Positions 16,574-24,771 of a DNA stretch of 64,000 nt are shown piece by piece; the first letter of the stretch is position 1; each line of letters starts with the position of its first letter. The translations under genes were made by a program, and so were the position numbers. The DNA comes from Xylanibacter ruminicola Ga6B6 (GTDB lineage Bacteria > Bacteroidota > Bacteroidia > Bacteroidales > Bacteroidaceae), in assembly GCF_000687715.1 (NCBI RefSeq), contig NZ_JHXD01000001.1, forward strand, positions 339,125 to 403,124, read 5' to 3'. The notes under the pieces were generated by a model that made no database searches, was not told the DNA's origin, and saw only the letters and a program-made list of their open reading frames with translations.

Positions 16574-17356
16574 ATGTTCTTCGAGTTTGGCATAAAGGAC
16601 TTCATCGACATCCTGCTTGTAGCTATGATACTTTACTACATCTACAGGCTGATGCGCGAATCACGTTCGCTTAACGTGTTCATAGGCATTCTGATGTTTG
16701 TGATTACGTGGCTGTTCGTGTCGCAGGTGGTCGAGATGAAGTTGCTTGGCTCGATACTCGATAAGTTGGTGAGTGTGGGTGTTATTGCGCTCATCGTACT
16801 TTTCCAGGACGAAATCCGTAAGTTCCTTTATAACGTAGGTGCCCATCGTCGTATGCGGGCATTTGCCAAACTGTTCACATCAAAAGATGTGGGCGAAGAG
16901 GATAAGAAGGCACTCAAGGAGATTATCATGCCAATTGTGATGGCATCGATGAATATGAGTCGTGGCAAGGTAGGGGCGCTCATCGTGATCGAGCGTGCGA
17001 TGCCACTCGATGAGATAGCTGTGACGGGCGATCAGATCGACTCCAACATCAATCAGCGACTCATCGAGAACATCTTCTTTAAGAACTCACCCCTGCACGA
17101 TGGAGCCATGATTGTATCCAAGAAACGTATCAAGGCCGCAGGTTGTATCCTGCCGGTAAGTCACGATATGGATATCCCAAAGGAGTTGGGTTTGCGACAC
17201 CGTGCTGCCATGGGCGTATCGCAAGAGAGCGATGCTGTGGCCATCGTTGTATCCGAGGAAACGGGTGGTATCTCTGTCGCCGTTAAAGGTGAGTTCCATC
17301 TGCGTCTCTCGGCTGAGGAACTGGAGAGTATCCTCACCAAAGAATTAGAACAATAA
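16574..17356 (+). CDS. cdaA: Diadenylate cyclase (c-di-AMP synthase), membrane type
   Basis: 260 residues; condenses two ATP to cyclic di-AMP. Three N-terminal TM helices (about 9-25, 33-52, 62-78) are followed by the DisA_N catalytic domain, with the catalytic DGA at 176-178 and RHR at 208-210 (GLRHRAAMG). The length and domain plan match the CdaA subtype. Two bp after folP, so in the same operon. In other bacteria c-di-AMP controls cell-wall and potassium homeostasis; no regulator partner is seen here. Confidence 0.95.
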   Translation: MFFEFGIKDFIDILLVAMILYYIYRLMRESRSLNVFIGILMFVITWLFVSQVVEMKLLGSILDKLVSVGVIALIVLFQDEIRKFLYNVGAHRRMRAFAKLFTSKDVGEEDKKALKEIIMPIVMASMNMSRGKVGALIVIERAMPLDEIAVTGDQIDSNINQRLIENIFFKNSPLHDGAMIVSKKRIKAAGCILPVSHDMDIPKELGLRHRAAMGVSQESDAVAIVVSEETGGISVAVKGEFHLRLSAEELESILTKELEQ

Positions 17357-17395
17357 AGAATTCATATATATAACATTTTAAAACAAATCAAAGTT

Positions 17396-18406
17396 ATGGA
17401 TCTATTAAGTTCAATTGTAGCGCGTGCTAAAAGTGATAAGCAGCGCATTGTGCTCCCTGAGGCAGAAGAGGAGCGTACACTCTGTGCAGCCGATAAGGCT
17501 CTGGCCGACGACCTCGCCGACATCATCCTGATTGGTAACCCTGCTAAGGTTGAGGCTCTGGCTAAGGAGAAGGGACTCACCAATATTGGTAAGGCAACCT
17601 TGATCGACCCTGAAAACTACGACAAGAGCGAAGAGCTTGCTGAGAAGCTGGCTGAGATTCGCAAGAGCAAGGGTATGACTATCGAGGAGGCTCGTAAGCT
17701 CATTAAGAATCCTCTGTACCTGGGTTGTATGATTATCAAGACCGAAGGTGCCGATGGCCAGATTTCTGGTGCACTCTCTACTACTGGCGATACACTGCGT
17801 CCTGCCCTGCAGATTATCAAGTGCCAGCCTGGTATCACCTGTGTAAGTGGTGGTTTGCTGCTCATCTCTAAGCAGAAGCAGTATGGCGAGGATGGCGTAT
17901 TGGTAGTTGGCGACGTAGCTGTTACCCCAATGCCAGATGCTGCTCAGCTCTCACAGATCGCTGTATGCACCGCTCAGACTGCTAAGAGCGTGGCTGGTTT
18001 TGCTGAGCCACGTGTGGCAATGCTCAGCTTCTCTACTAAGGGCTCAGCTAAGCACGAGGTAGTAGATAAGGTAGTTGAGGCTACTCGCTTGGCTAAGGAA
18101 CTCGATCCAGCACTCAAGATTGATGGTGAGTTGCAGGCCGATGCCGCTCTGGTTCCATCAGTAGGTGCTAAGAAGGCTCCTGATTCTGATATCGCTGGTA
18201 AGGCTAACGTACTGGTATTCCCTAACCTCGAGGTAGGTAACATTGGTTATAAGATGGTTCAGCGCCTGGGCGATGCTATCGCTATCGGTCCTATCCTGCA
18301 GGGTATCGCACGTCCTGTAAATGACCTGTCGCGTGGTTGCTCTATCGACGACATCTATTACATGATTGCTATCACTGCTTGTCAGGCAATGGACGCTAAA
18401 AAGTAA
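17396..18406 (+). CDS. pta: Phosphate acetyltransferase
   Basis: A 336-residue short-form Pta that converts acetyl-CoA and phosphate to acetyl-phosphate for acetate fermentation. It begins MDLLSSIVARAK and has the PTA_PTB signatures IVLPEAEEERTL, GDVAVTPMPDAAQLSQIAV and LVFPNLEVGNIGYKMVQR. It lacks the N-terminal regulatory extension of the long enterobacterial enzyme. ackA follows 32 bp downstream and gives the complete acetate/ATP pathway. Codon usage looks more biased than its neighbours (many GCT/GGT), suggesting high expression. Confidence 0.96.
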   Translation: MDLLSSIVARAKSDKQRIVLPEAEEERTLCAADKALADDLADIILIGNPAKVEALAKEKGLTNIGKATLIDPENYDKSEELAEKLAEIRKSKGMTIEEARKLIKNPLYLGCMIIKTEGADGQISGALSTTGDTLRPALQIIKCQPGITCVSGGLLLISKQKQYGEDGVLVVGDVAVTPMPDAAQLSQIAVCTAQTAKSVAGFAEPRVAMLSFSTKGSAKHEVVDKVVEATRLAKELDPALKIDGELQADAALVPSVGAKKAPDSDIAGKANVLVFPNLEVGNIGYKMVQRLGDAIAIGPILQGIARPVNDLSRGCSIDDIYYMIAITACQAMDAKK

Positions 18407-18438
18407 TTGATAATTGAGAATTGAAAATCGATAATAAT
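18405..18438. repeat. AATTGA/GAATTGA simple repeat between pta and ackA
   Basis: The spacer is made of TTGATAATTGAGAATTGAAAATCGAT units, the same kind of filler as at 14286-14330. The in-frame TTG at 18421 inside it is not taken as the ackA start. Confidence 0.5.
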
Positions 18439-19632
18439 ATGAAAATTCTTGTATTGAATTGTGGCTCTTCATCTATCAAGTACGCCCTGTACAACATGGA
18501 CGATAAGAGTGTGATGACCAGTGGTGGTGCTGAGCGTGTAGGCTTGGACAATGCCTTTGTAAAGTTAAAGCTGGCCAATGGCGAGAAGAAGCAGATTATG
18601 CACGATATCCCCGAGCATACCGAGGGTGTTAAGTTTATCTTCTCTCTGCTTACCGATCCCGAAATCGGTGTGATCAAAGATCTGAAGGAGATCGACGCTG
18701 TAGGTCACCGTATGGTGCACGGCGGCGAGAAATTCAATAAGAGCGTGATTCTTACCGACGAGGTTCTGAAGGCTTTCGAGGAGTGCTCTGATCTGGCTCC
18801 CCTGCACAACCCCGCTAACCTGAAGGGTGTTAATGCTGTTAAGGAGCTGATGCCAGGTCTGCCTCAGGTAGGTGTGTTCGACACCGCCTTCCATCAGACT
18901 ATGCCTGCTAAGGCTTATATGTACGCTATTCCTTACGATCTGTACGAGAAGTACGGTGTGCGTCGCTATGGTTTCCACGGCACCTCTCACCGTTACGTAT
19001 CAGCTCGTGCTTGCGAGTTCCTGGGTATCAAGGCCGAGGGTACAAAGATGATTACCTGCCACATCGGTAATGGTGGTTCTATTGCTGCTGTTCTGGATGG
19101 CAAGTGTATTGATACCTCAATGGGTCTTACTCCACTCGAGGGTCTGGTAATGGGTACTCGTGCTGGTGATATCGACGGTGGTGCTGTTACCTTCATCGAG
19201 AAGAAACTCGGTCTCGACGCTGATGGTATGAGCAACCTGCTCAACAAAAAGAGTGGTGTAGCTGGTATCACTGGTGGTTCGAGCGATATGCGCGACGTAG
19301 AGAACGCTGCTAAGGCTGGTGAGCCAAAGGCTGTACTGGCTCAGCAGATGTATTTCTATCGTATTAAGAAGTATATCGGTGCTTATGCTGCTGCCATGGG
19401 TGGCGTAGATGTAATCGTGTTCACCGCTGGTGTTGGCGAGAACCAGATTTCTATGCGTTCTGAGGTTTGCAAGGGCCTGGAGTTCCTGGGTGTGAAGTTC
19501 GACGACGAGAAGAACAATATTCGTGGTGAAGAGGCCATCATCTCTGCCGACGACTCAAAGGTTAAGGTTGTTGTTATCCCAACCGACGAGGAGCTGATGA
19601 TTGCTACCGATACTATGAATCTGCTGAAGTAA
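18439..19632 (+). CDS. ackA: Acetate kinase
   Basis: A 397-residue cytoplasmic kinase turning acetyl-phosphate and ADP into acetate and ATP. ASKHA-fold signatures: VLNCGSSSIKYALY at the N-terminus, VGHRMVHGGEKF, FDTAFHQTMP, YGFHGTSHRYVS, CHIGNGGSI, MGTRAGDIDGG and VFTAGVGENQ. The ATG at 18439 is used; only simple-repeat filler lies upstream. Pairs with pta, and the unit ends at the hairpin 19658-19688. Confidence 0.97.
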   Translation: MKILVLNCGSSSIKYALYNMDDKSVMTSGGAERVGLDNAFVKLKLANGEKKQIMHDIPEHTEGVKFIFSLLTDPEIGVIKDLKEIDAVGHRMVHGGEKFNKSVILTDEVLKAFEECSDLAPLHNPANLKGVNAVKELMPGLPQVGVFDTAFHQTMPAKAYMYAIPYDLYEKYGVRRYGFHGTSHRYVSARACEFLGIKAEGTKMITCHIGNGGSIAAVLDGKCIDTSMGLTPLEGLVMGTRAGDIDGGAVTFIEKKLGLDADGMSNLLNKKSGVAGITGGSSDMRDVENAAKAGEPKAVLAQQMYFYRIKKYIGAYAAAMGGVDVIVFTAGVGENQISMRSEVCKGLEFLGVKFDDEKNNIRGEEAIISADDSKVKVVVIPTDEELMIATDTMNLLK

Positions 19633-19657
19633 TTTAGCTAATAATATTAATATGACG

Positions 19658-19688
19658 ATCCCCGCCCAACCGGCGGGGATTGTTGTTT
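19658..19688. terminator. Terminator after ackA, shared with the converging sigma operon
   Basis: ATCCCCGCC (19658-19666) / GGCGGGGAT (19672-19680) with a 5-nt loop, then TGTTGTTT. It also lies at the end of the minus-strand gene that stops at 19687. Confidence 0.85.
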
Positions 19689-20172
19689 AAAAGGCATAAC
19701 CTACGCTGATGTAGGGATATGGCATAATAAGTATGCTGGGGGTTATACCTAATCGCAGGGTTAAACCACGCTTAGGTTGCACTCTGATGCCTGCATTCAG
19801 GAACGGAATAAAACTAAAACCGTTCTTAATTTCCTTGGGGTCTTTCGCATAATCCCTTGTATGATAGTAACCAACCGTGGAGCCAAAACCCATCTCAAAC
19901 TTCAGCAGTTTGTTTCCAAGGAGATAGTTCAACTCTAAGGGAGCGGATACACCGTGTATCTCACAATCCTGGGCAGGAAAAAGAAAGGCATAGCTTAATC
20001 CTACGCGATAGCCGGCACCCTCGTTGCCTTTAAATCGTGAGTCGTAGTTAATACCACAACCTTGGTGCGGACCTAGAAACTCTACTGAGATGCTCCTGGC
20101 AGGCTTTTCGCTGGTTTGTGCGCTTGCCGTCAAAGAGAAGGCAAGTAGTGAGAGTAATAATAGTTTCTTCAT
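19687..20172 (-). CDS. Small outer-membrane beta-barrel-like protein
   Basis: 161 residues with a signal peptide (LLLLSLLAFSLTASAQ). The mature part alternates hydrophobic and polar residues, and the repeated strand ends (FLGPHQGCGINYDSRF, GYRVGLSYAFLF, GLTLRLGITPSIL, YISVGYAF) close with aromatic Phe. This is the pattern of a small outer-membrane barrel. It overlaps the preceding gene by 4 bp and is the last gene of the ECF sigma operon. No specific family recognised. Confidence 0.75.
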   Translation of the reverse strand: MKKLLLLSLLAFSLTASAQTSEKPARSISVEFLGPHQGCGINYDSRFKGNEGAGYRVGLSYAFLFPAQDCEIHGVSAPLELNYLLGNKLLKFEMGFGSTVGYYHTRDYAKDPKEIKNGFSFIPFLNAGIRVQPKRGLTLRLGITPSILIMPYPYISVGYAF

Positions 20173-21341
20173 TTTGGTGAGTTTAAGTCGAATCTGAGTC
20201 CCAATTGTAGATTGAAACTCGTAGGTTTATCTTTAAAATAATTATTGATAGTACTACCATTATCCATATAGTGACGAACACCAGGTTCGGCATACAAACT
20301 CAGCTGAGGGATGATATGGTATGCCAATCCCAGACTGCCACCTACCGACCACTGCATGCGATCCTTGTCCATTACCTGATTCACCCCATCGGTGTTCGAT
20401 TCGGCCTTGATATTCCAGTCGGCTTGGGCGCCTGCAGTAAGATAAATACTGATGCCATGCCATTGCAACAGGTGGGCCTGAAGGTTAAGGGGTACGCCTA
20501 TGTAGTGGAGCTTCTGATGGCGCTGTATCTGATGGTTGGGCATCAGGGTGGTAAAGGTTGAATTCTGCCTGGTATAAACCAAACCCGAACTGAGCGACAA
20601 CCAGCTATTGAGTGGATATCCAACAGAAAGACCGAACGATATGGGTTGGTTGTGGCTCTCTTGCTCTTCGTAATCTGCTAGAAAAGCACGCGATGCTGCC
20701 ACTCGATGCAACAACTGTGGGTTCATCATCACCGCATTCTTATTGTTCATATCGTTGGTGTTGCCCTGAGCAAACAGTCCCATGGTAAGGCGCATCGGCT
20801 TTTGCTGATGATGCTTCGCATGAGAATATGCCTTAGGCTCTGCTGACAGTGGGTGATGTACCTGCGGGCTTGGTGTATCTTCCTTGGGTTTGTTAGCCGT
20901 TTCATCGGGTTGTGTGGCCTTCTCTGTTGGTTCAGAAACTACGTTTTCTGGTAGCATAGCTGTTTCTGCTATCTGTGTAACTGCTTTTGCTGCTGTTAAT
21001 ACCTGAGCAACCAGTTTCTCTTGAGCCTTTACATCTGCATCTGGGGTGATATCTGCTTGGGTGGCTACGGGCGCTTCTTCCTTATCGGCATGATTGGTAG
21101 CCTTAACCTGTGCCACTTGTGGCTGTACGGGCTCGTTGTTCCACATCAGATAGGCACCACCAAACAGCACACCAATGATAGCAGCTGCCATTAGCCAACG
21201 ACGCATAGCTATGTGGTGCACCGCCCCTTTAGCCTGCTTATCGAGCGAAGCCTCTATGCCCTCCCACAAGTCGCGTGTTGGCTCCTGGTGGTAGTCTTTC
21301 AGGTGGTTGTTAAGCCTTTCGGCCCATTCTTCTTGCTTCAT
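20169..21341 (-). CDS. Putative anti-sigma-like membrane protein fused to a beta-barrel-like domain
   Basis: 390 residues. About 1-48 is a charged cytoplasmic region (EEWAERLNNHLKDYHQEPTRDLWEGIEASL). Residues 49-66 form one TM helix. About 70-185 is a long Pro/Thr/Lys/Ala-rich linker, and about 195-390 carries beta-rich segments ending in LRFDLNSPK that resemble an outer-membrane barrel (GLSVGYPLNSWLSLSSGLVYTR; LGLAYHIIPQLSLYAEPG). It overlaps the sigma gene by 4 bp, so the N-terminal part is a candidate anti-sigma. This layout occurs next to Bacteroidetes ECF factors. Whether the barrel really inserts in the outer membrane is unknown. Confidence 0.7.
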   Translation of the reverse strand: MKQEEWAERLNNHLKDYHQEPTRDLWEGIEASLDKQAKGAVHHIAMRRWLMAAAIIGVLFGGAYLMWNNEPVQPQVAQVKATNHADKEEAPVATQADITPDADVKAQEKLVAQVLTAAKAVTQIAETAMLPENVVSEPTEKATQPDETANKPKEDTPSPQVHHPLSAEPKAYSHAKHHQQKPMRLTMGLFAQGNTNDMNNKNAVMMNPQLLHRVAASRAFLADYEEQESHNQPISFGLSVGYPLNSWLSLSSGLVYTRQNSTFTTLMPNHQIQRHQKLHYIGVPLNLQAHLLQWHGISIYLTAGAQADWNIKAESNTDGVNQVMDKDRMQWSVGGSLGLAYHIIPQLSLYAEPGVRHYMDNGSTINNYFKDKPTSFNLQLGLRFDLNSPK

Positions 21342-21877
21342 ATCTCGTGTCGTTTGATGTAATCTGTTATCATTTGGGTGAGTATCTGTCGCGCTCTCGA
21401 CAGCTGTGAGGAGGATGAACTCTCTTTGATGCCTAACTTATTGGCTATTTCGCGATGAGAGCAATGCTCGAACACATACAGGTTTAGTACCATTCTGTAG
21501 CCTGTAGGTAGCTTGGCAATCATCGCCGTCAGCACATTGGGCGGTATCCGTTCTATCTCTGGCTCTTCGTCCTGTGTATCAGGGATGACATCGGTAAACG
21601 TCATGCGCTCATGATGTTTCACAAAATCAAAGGCCTTATTAGCAACAATCCTGCCTATCCAGCCTTTCAGCGAACCCTCGCCTCGGTAATCGAACTTGCC
21701 GATAGAGGTAAGGATGGTCACAAAGCTGTCCTGCACCACGTCTTCCACGTCGCTCACTTCGGGTATATACCTTAGTCCTATAGACATGGCATAGCCCTTG
21801 TAGCGTTCGTAGAGTTGCCTCATGGCAGCACGATCGCCTTGGTTGATGGCTGATAGCAGTTGCTGTTCGTTCTCCAC
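21338..21877 (-). CDS. ECF-type RNA polymerase sigma factor
   Basis: A 179-residue group 4 sigma factor. Region 2 (about 24-95) has YERYKGYAMSIGLRYIPEVSDVEDVVQDSFVTIL and WIGRIVANKAFDFVKH; region 4 (about 120-175) has the HTH FEHCSHREIANKLGIKESSSSSQLSRARQIL. Located 6 bp after a lipoprotein gene and overlapping the membrane/beta-barrel gene by 4 bp. The four genes are likely an envelope-sensing module whose target promoters are not identifiable here. Confidence 0.93.
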   Translation of the reverse strand: MENEQQLLSAINQGDRAAMRQLYERYKGYAMSIGLRYIPEVSDVEDVVQDSFVTILTSIGKFDYRGEGSLKGWIGRIVANKAFDFVKHHERMTFTDVIPDTQDEEPEIERIPPNVLTAMIAKLPTGYRMVLNLYVFEHCSHREIANKLGIKESSSSSQLSRARQILTQMITDYIKRHEI

Positions 21878-21883
21878 TTCTTT

Positions 21884-22570
21884 TTACTTAACTCTTTCGA
21901 TACTGGTGAACTTGAGCTGCATCGTGGGATTGAGCGTCCTGCTTTCTTTCTGCCCATCGATGATGGTTTCTATCTGCGTTACCGTTAGTATGTTTGTGAA
22001 CGATGCACCGCTACGATCAAACAAAGCGGTAGATTCGGTAGGTGCTATCGTCAGTACTACTGCCATCAGCGTGCCGTCATCCTTGGTTACGATAAATGGC
22101 AGGTATATGGTGCCATATGTTTCGCTGGGCATCATCTCCAGATAGAACGATAGATCTGATATGCCGATAATGCGATAAGGAACGGCGAGGGTCGACTCCA
22201 GGCAACTTCCGTTTCGATAGTCAATCAGGGTCTGCATCCAAAGCTCTTCTTCGGGTGTTGGTGTGTTGCCATAGGGTGCTTCAGCCGAAAGCTTGGCCAC
22301 CTTTACCTCAGGCAGGAATTTCTCCATGATAGCTGCGTAAGGATAATCCGCGCAAGCTACGTTGTTTTCGCCTTTAAATCCTAATACAGTACGTATATAA
22401 GTCTCGTTGCCTTTCACGTTGTCAACCATCCATACACCTTTGAAAGTGTAATCGAGTGATGGTTGGTCAGAAGGGTCGAGATGTGGGTCACCTGTTTCAA
22501 GCATATCGCCACCAGGACTGCATGATAGCAGCGTGACTAATACTATAAATAATGGAAATATTCGCTTCAT
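21884..22570 (-). CDS. Lipoprotein of unknown function, first gene of the sigma operon
   Basis: 228 residues with a lipoprotein signal (LFIVLVTLLSC, Cys about 17). The remainder is beta-rich and acidic (LDYTFKGVWMVDNVKGNETYI; TYGTIYLPFIVTKDDGTLMAVVLTI). No family recognised. Its position 6 bp before the ECF sigma gene suggests it may be part of the signal input or a regulated envelope protein. Confidence 0.75.
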   Translation of the reverse strand: MKRIFPLFIVLVTLLSCSPGGDMLETGDPHLDPSDQPSLDYTFKGVWMVDNVKGNETYIRTVLGFKGENNVACADYPYAAIMEKFLPEVKVAKLSAEAPYGNTPTPEEELWMQTLIDYRNGSCLESTLAVPYRIIGISDLSFYLEMMPSETYGTIYLPFIVTKDDGTLMAVVLTIAPTESTALFDRSGASFTNILTVTQIETIIDGQKESRTLNPTMQLKFTSIERVK

Positions 22571-22640
22571 ATTTGTACACGTTTTATTGCTTCTTTATCC
22601 ATTAAACGATGAAGAAGGCCAAATACTGCATCAAGAAATG

Positions 22641-23663
22641 TTAAATTTTCACATCAAGAATCTCTTCTTCGGTCGAGAGGTTGAAATCGCCTGGGATGGT
22701 GTTCTTGAGGGCTGCGGCAGCTAACGAGTAATTCAACTGCTTCTGCATGTCGTTGGGGAACAGACTGATGGCATGCAGCCAACCACCCATAAAGGCATCG
22801 CCCACACCTACAGGCTCCACCACATCAGGGATATCCATGATAGGTGCCTGCAACAGTTTATTGTCGGTATAAAGCAGGGCTGTCAGGGTGTGATGGTTCG
22901 AGCTTACGATATTACGCATACCCATCATCCAGTGTTTTACACGGGGGTAGGTAGCATGCAACTCGTCGAACCACTCTCCATACTCTTTCATCTGCATAGT
23001 GAAGTTTGAGTCGGTAGCCGTGAATGGTGGCTGTGGATGCTGCGACAGCCAGTCGAACTCGATGGCATCGCCAAACATCATATCGCAACGCGACAGCATG
23101 CGGCTCAGGGTTTTACGTGGCTCAGCACCTTCGTACTTCCACAGGTTCTTGCGGTAGTTGATATCGAAGCATACAGTAATACCCAACTCATCGGCCACGT
23201 CGAGTGCCTCGAAGGTGGCATCAGCAGCCTGTTGCGAGATGGCTGCCGTGATACCCGACACATGGAAGTAGCTGCAATCCTTCAGTATCTCGCGCCAGGG
23301 AATCATGCCAGGCTTCAGGTCGGAATAGGCCGAACCGTTACGGTCGTAAATCACCTTGGCAGCACGCATGCCGGCAGCAGGTTCAAAGTAATAGGTGCCA
23401 ATACGCTGTCCGCCATAAAGCACACGGCTGGTATCCACACCAAGCTCTGCTAAGCTCATGGCTCCTGCATGACCTACTGGCGTATCAGGCAGTCGGGTAA
23501 TATAGGTTACATCTTCGCCCTGGGTAGCCAACGATACGGCCACATTAGCCTCGCTACCACCATACTTACTGGTAAACAGGTCGCCCTGAGTCAGTCGCAG
23601 TTGTCCGGGCTTCGAAAACCTGAGCAACAGCTCGCCAAACGTTACTATCTTCTTTCTGTTCAT
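22641..23663 (-). CDS. kdgK: PfkB-family sugar kinase, probably 2-dehydro-3-deoxygluconate kinase
   Basis: A 340-residue ribokinase-fold enzyme. The N-terminal substrate lid GELLLRFSKPGQLRLTQ with KYGGSEANVAVSLA, the middle CFDINYRKNLW, and the C-terminal EPVGVGDAFMGGW containing the catalytic Asp are family hallmarks. Among PfkB enzymes the R-P/GGSEANVA combination is closest to KDG kinases, which feed uronic-acid breakdown (pectin, alginate). No aldolase or uronate gene is adjacent, so the substrate call is an inference. ATGs at 23672 and 23663 are both possible; I use the latter. Promoter box TATCTTTG on the minus strand at 23691-23698. Confidence 0.85.
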   Translation of the reverse strand: MNRKKIVTFGELLLRFSKPGQLRLTQGDLFTSKYGGSEANVAVSLATQGEDVTYITRLPDTPVGHAGAMSLAELGVDTSRVLYGGQRIGTYYFEPAAGMRAAKVIYDRNGSAYSDLKPGMIPWREILKDCSYFHVSGITAAISQQAADATFEALDVADELGITVCFDINYRKNLWKYEGAEPRKTLSRMLSRCDMMFGDAIEFDWLSQHPQPPFTATDSNFTMQMKEYGEWFDELHATYPRVKHWMMGMRNIVSSNHHTLTALLYTDNKLLQAPIMDIPDVVEPVGVGDAFMGGWLHAISLFPNDMQKQLNYSLAAAALKNTIPGDFNLSTEEEILDVKI

Positions 23664-23690
23664 GTTGGTCATTATCTGATAACTTCGCTG

Positions 23691-23698
23691 CAAAGATA
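23691..23698 (-). promoter_or_regulatory. Bacteroidota -7 box for the PfkB kinase
   Basis: TATCTTTG on the minus strand, 27 bp before the start at 23663. Confidence 0.5.
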
Positions 23699-23792
23699 CA
23701 TATTTTAATTCAAAAAGACTTAATGTTACATTAATTTTTATATCTGTAAGATAATATAATATTTCATTTTGAAAAGATATGCAGAAAAGTAT

Positions 23793-23800
23793 TACATTTG
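23793..23800 (+). promoter_or_regulatory. Bacteroidota -7 box for the gene at 23822
   Basis: TACATTTG matches TAnnTTTG, 21 bp before the ATG. Confidence 0.5.
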
Positions 23801-23821
23801 CACCCGTATTGAAAAGACTAA

Positions 23822-24370
23822 ATGATGAAACTGTATCTGATCATATGGTTAATGTTGTGGTGCTCTGAGGTGTTTGCTCAGCGCAAACTGGTGGTGGCCA
23901 GTTTAGAGTCGAAAGCGCCGCAGCGTGATATCAAGGTTCGTGTTGATAATGGCGATGAGATTGTTACCCCATGGAGCGGCGAGATAGAGGTGCCCGACAG
24001 TTTTAAGCGCATCACCCTCAGTCATCCCAGATTCCAGCATCGTTATGTGCTGGCCAACGAGCTGCATGGCGATACCATTTACTTGATACCAACCTTGCAT
24101 GCCATCGACGAGGTAGTGGTGTTTGGAACCGACCGTAGCAAACAGATGATGGCCAACATCATGCGTCCTGCAATCCCTAAGGAAGTGCCACTGCCACAAG
24201 TGGTACCAGCTGGTCCCAATGTGTTAGCCATGTTAGGCTGGCTATTCGAAAAGACCGTGGCCCCAAAGATTGAGGCCAAACAGCGTAGAAAGAGAGCCCT
24301 GAAAGTAGTACGCCAGAAAGAGCAGGAGTATGAAGCCAAATGGGATGCCCTAAAGGCTCCCCAGAAGTGA
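23822..24370 (+). CDS. Exported carboxypeptidase-like regulatory domain protein
   Basis: 182 residues with a signal peptide (LIIWLMLWCSEVFAQ). Residues about 22-100 form a beta-sandwich like the N-terminal domain of SusC proteins (KAPQRDIKVRVDNGDEI ... PHFQHR-like strand, AIDEVVVFG). A positively charged helical tail (QRRKRALKVVRQKEQEYEAKW) follows. It stands alone, with its own promoter and a long repeat-rich spacer downstream. Two adjacent ATGs (23822, 23825) are equivalent. Role unknown. Confidence 0.75.
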   Translation: MMKLYLIIWLMLWCSEVFAQRKLVVASLESKAPQRDIKVRVDNGDEIVTPWSGEIEVPDSFKRITLSHPRFQHRYVLANELHGDTIYLIPTLHAIDEVVVFGTDRSKQMMANIMRPAIPKEVPLPQVVPAGPNVLAMLGWLFEKTVAPKIEAKQRRKRALKVVRQKEQEYEAKWDALKAPQK

Positions 24371-24771
24371 CCACGATACTCTTTAACATATTTTGATGCA
24401 GTATTCTGATTTTTGATGTCATAACGTCATATCTGATGTAAACATCTGTAAAATAGTAAATTACAGATGATGATATTATATGATATTAAATTCTTTAACG
24501 TCATATTGTGGCTGTTATATGACATTGAGATAGGTTGTATAAAGTGTTTCATCCGGAGAAACACTTTGTTTCTCAGGGCGAAACACTTTGTTTCTACTGA
24601 TGAAACATGTTGAAAACATAGGTTCTTTTATGCAGTGATGTACCTTGTATGACATCATGTGTTTTAATATGACATCATAACGTCATATATAACCAACTAA
24701 AAGTCAGATGGTTATAATGAATATGACGTTATGACGTTAAAAATACGAATAATTTGCAGTGAAGTGCTTTT
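24371..24771. repeat. 401-bp gene-free spacer with palindromes and direct repeats
   Basis: AT-rich, with no coding capacity on either strand. It holds many copies of the half-site GTCATAT/ATATGAC, notably the inverted pairs 24500-24506 with 24517-24523 and 24667-24673 with 24682-24688. TGACGTTATGACGTTA, a tandem copy of TGACGTTA, lies at 24724-24739. A separate cluster at 24541-24595 has a 10-bp inverted repeat and a 16-bp direct repeat (listed separately). It separates two convergent genes (stops at 24370 and 24772). Confidence 0.8.
24541..24595. repeat. GAAACACTTTGTTTCT direct repeat with inverted partner
   Basis: AAAGTGTTTC (24541-24550) pairs perfectly with GAAACACTTT (24558-24567) across a 7-bp loop. 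The 16-bp unit GAAACACTTTGTTTCT recurs exactly at 24558-24573 and 24580-24595 (22-bp period). Confidence 0.85.

Noticed and set aside
24371..24771. Degenerate transposon or pseudogene in the spacer
   Set aside because: No residual protein similarity in any frame that I could see and no target-site duplication; only short repeats.
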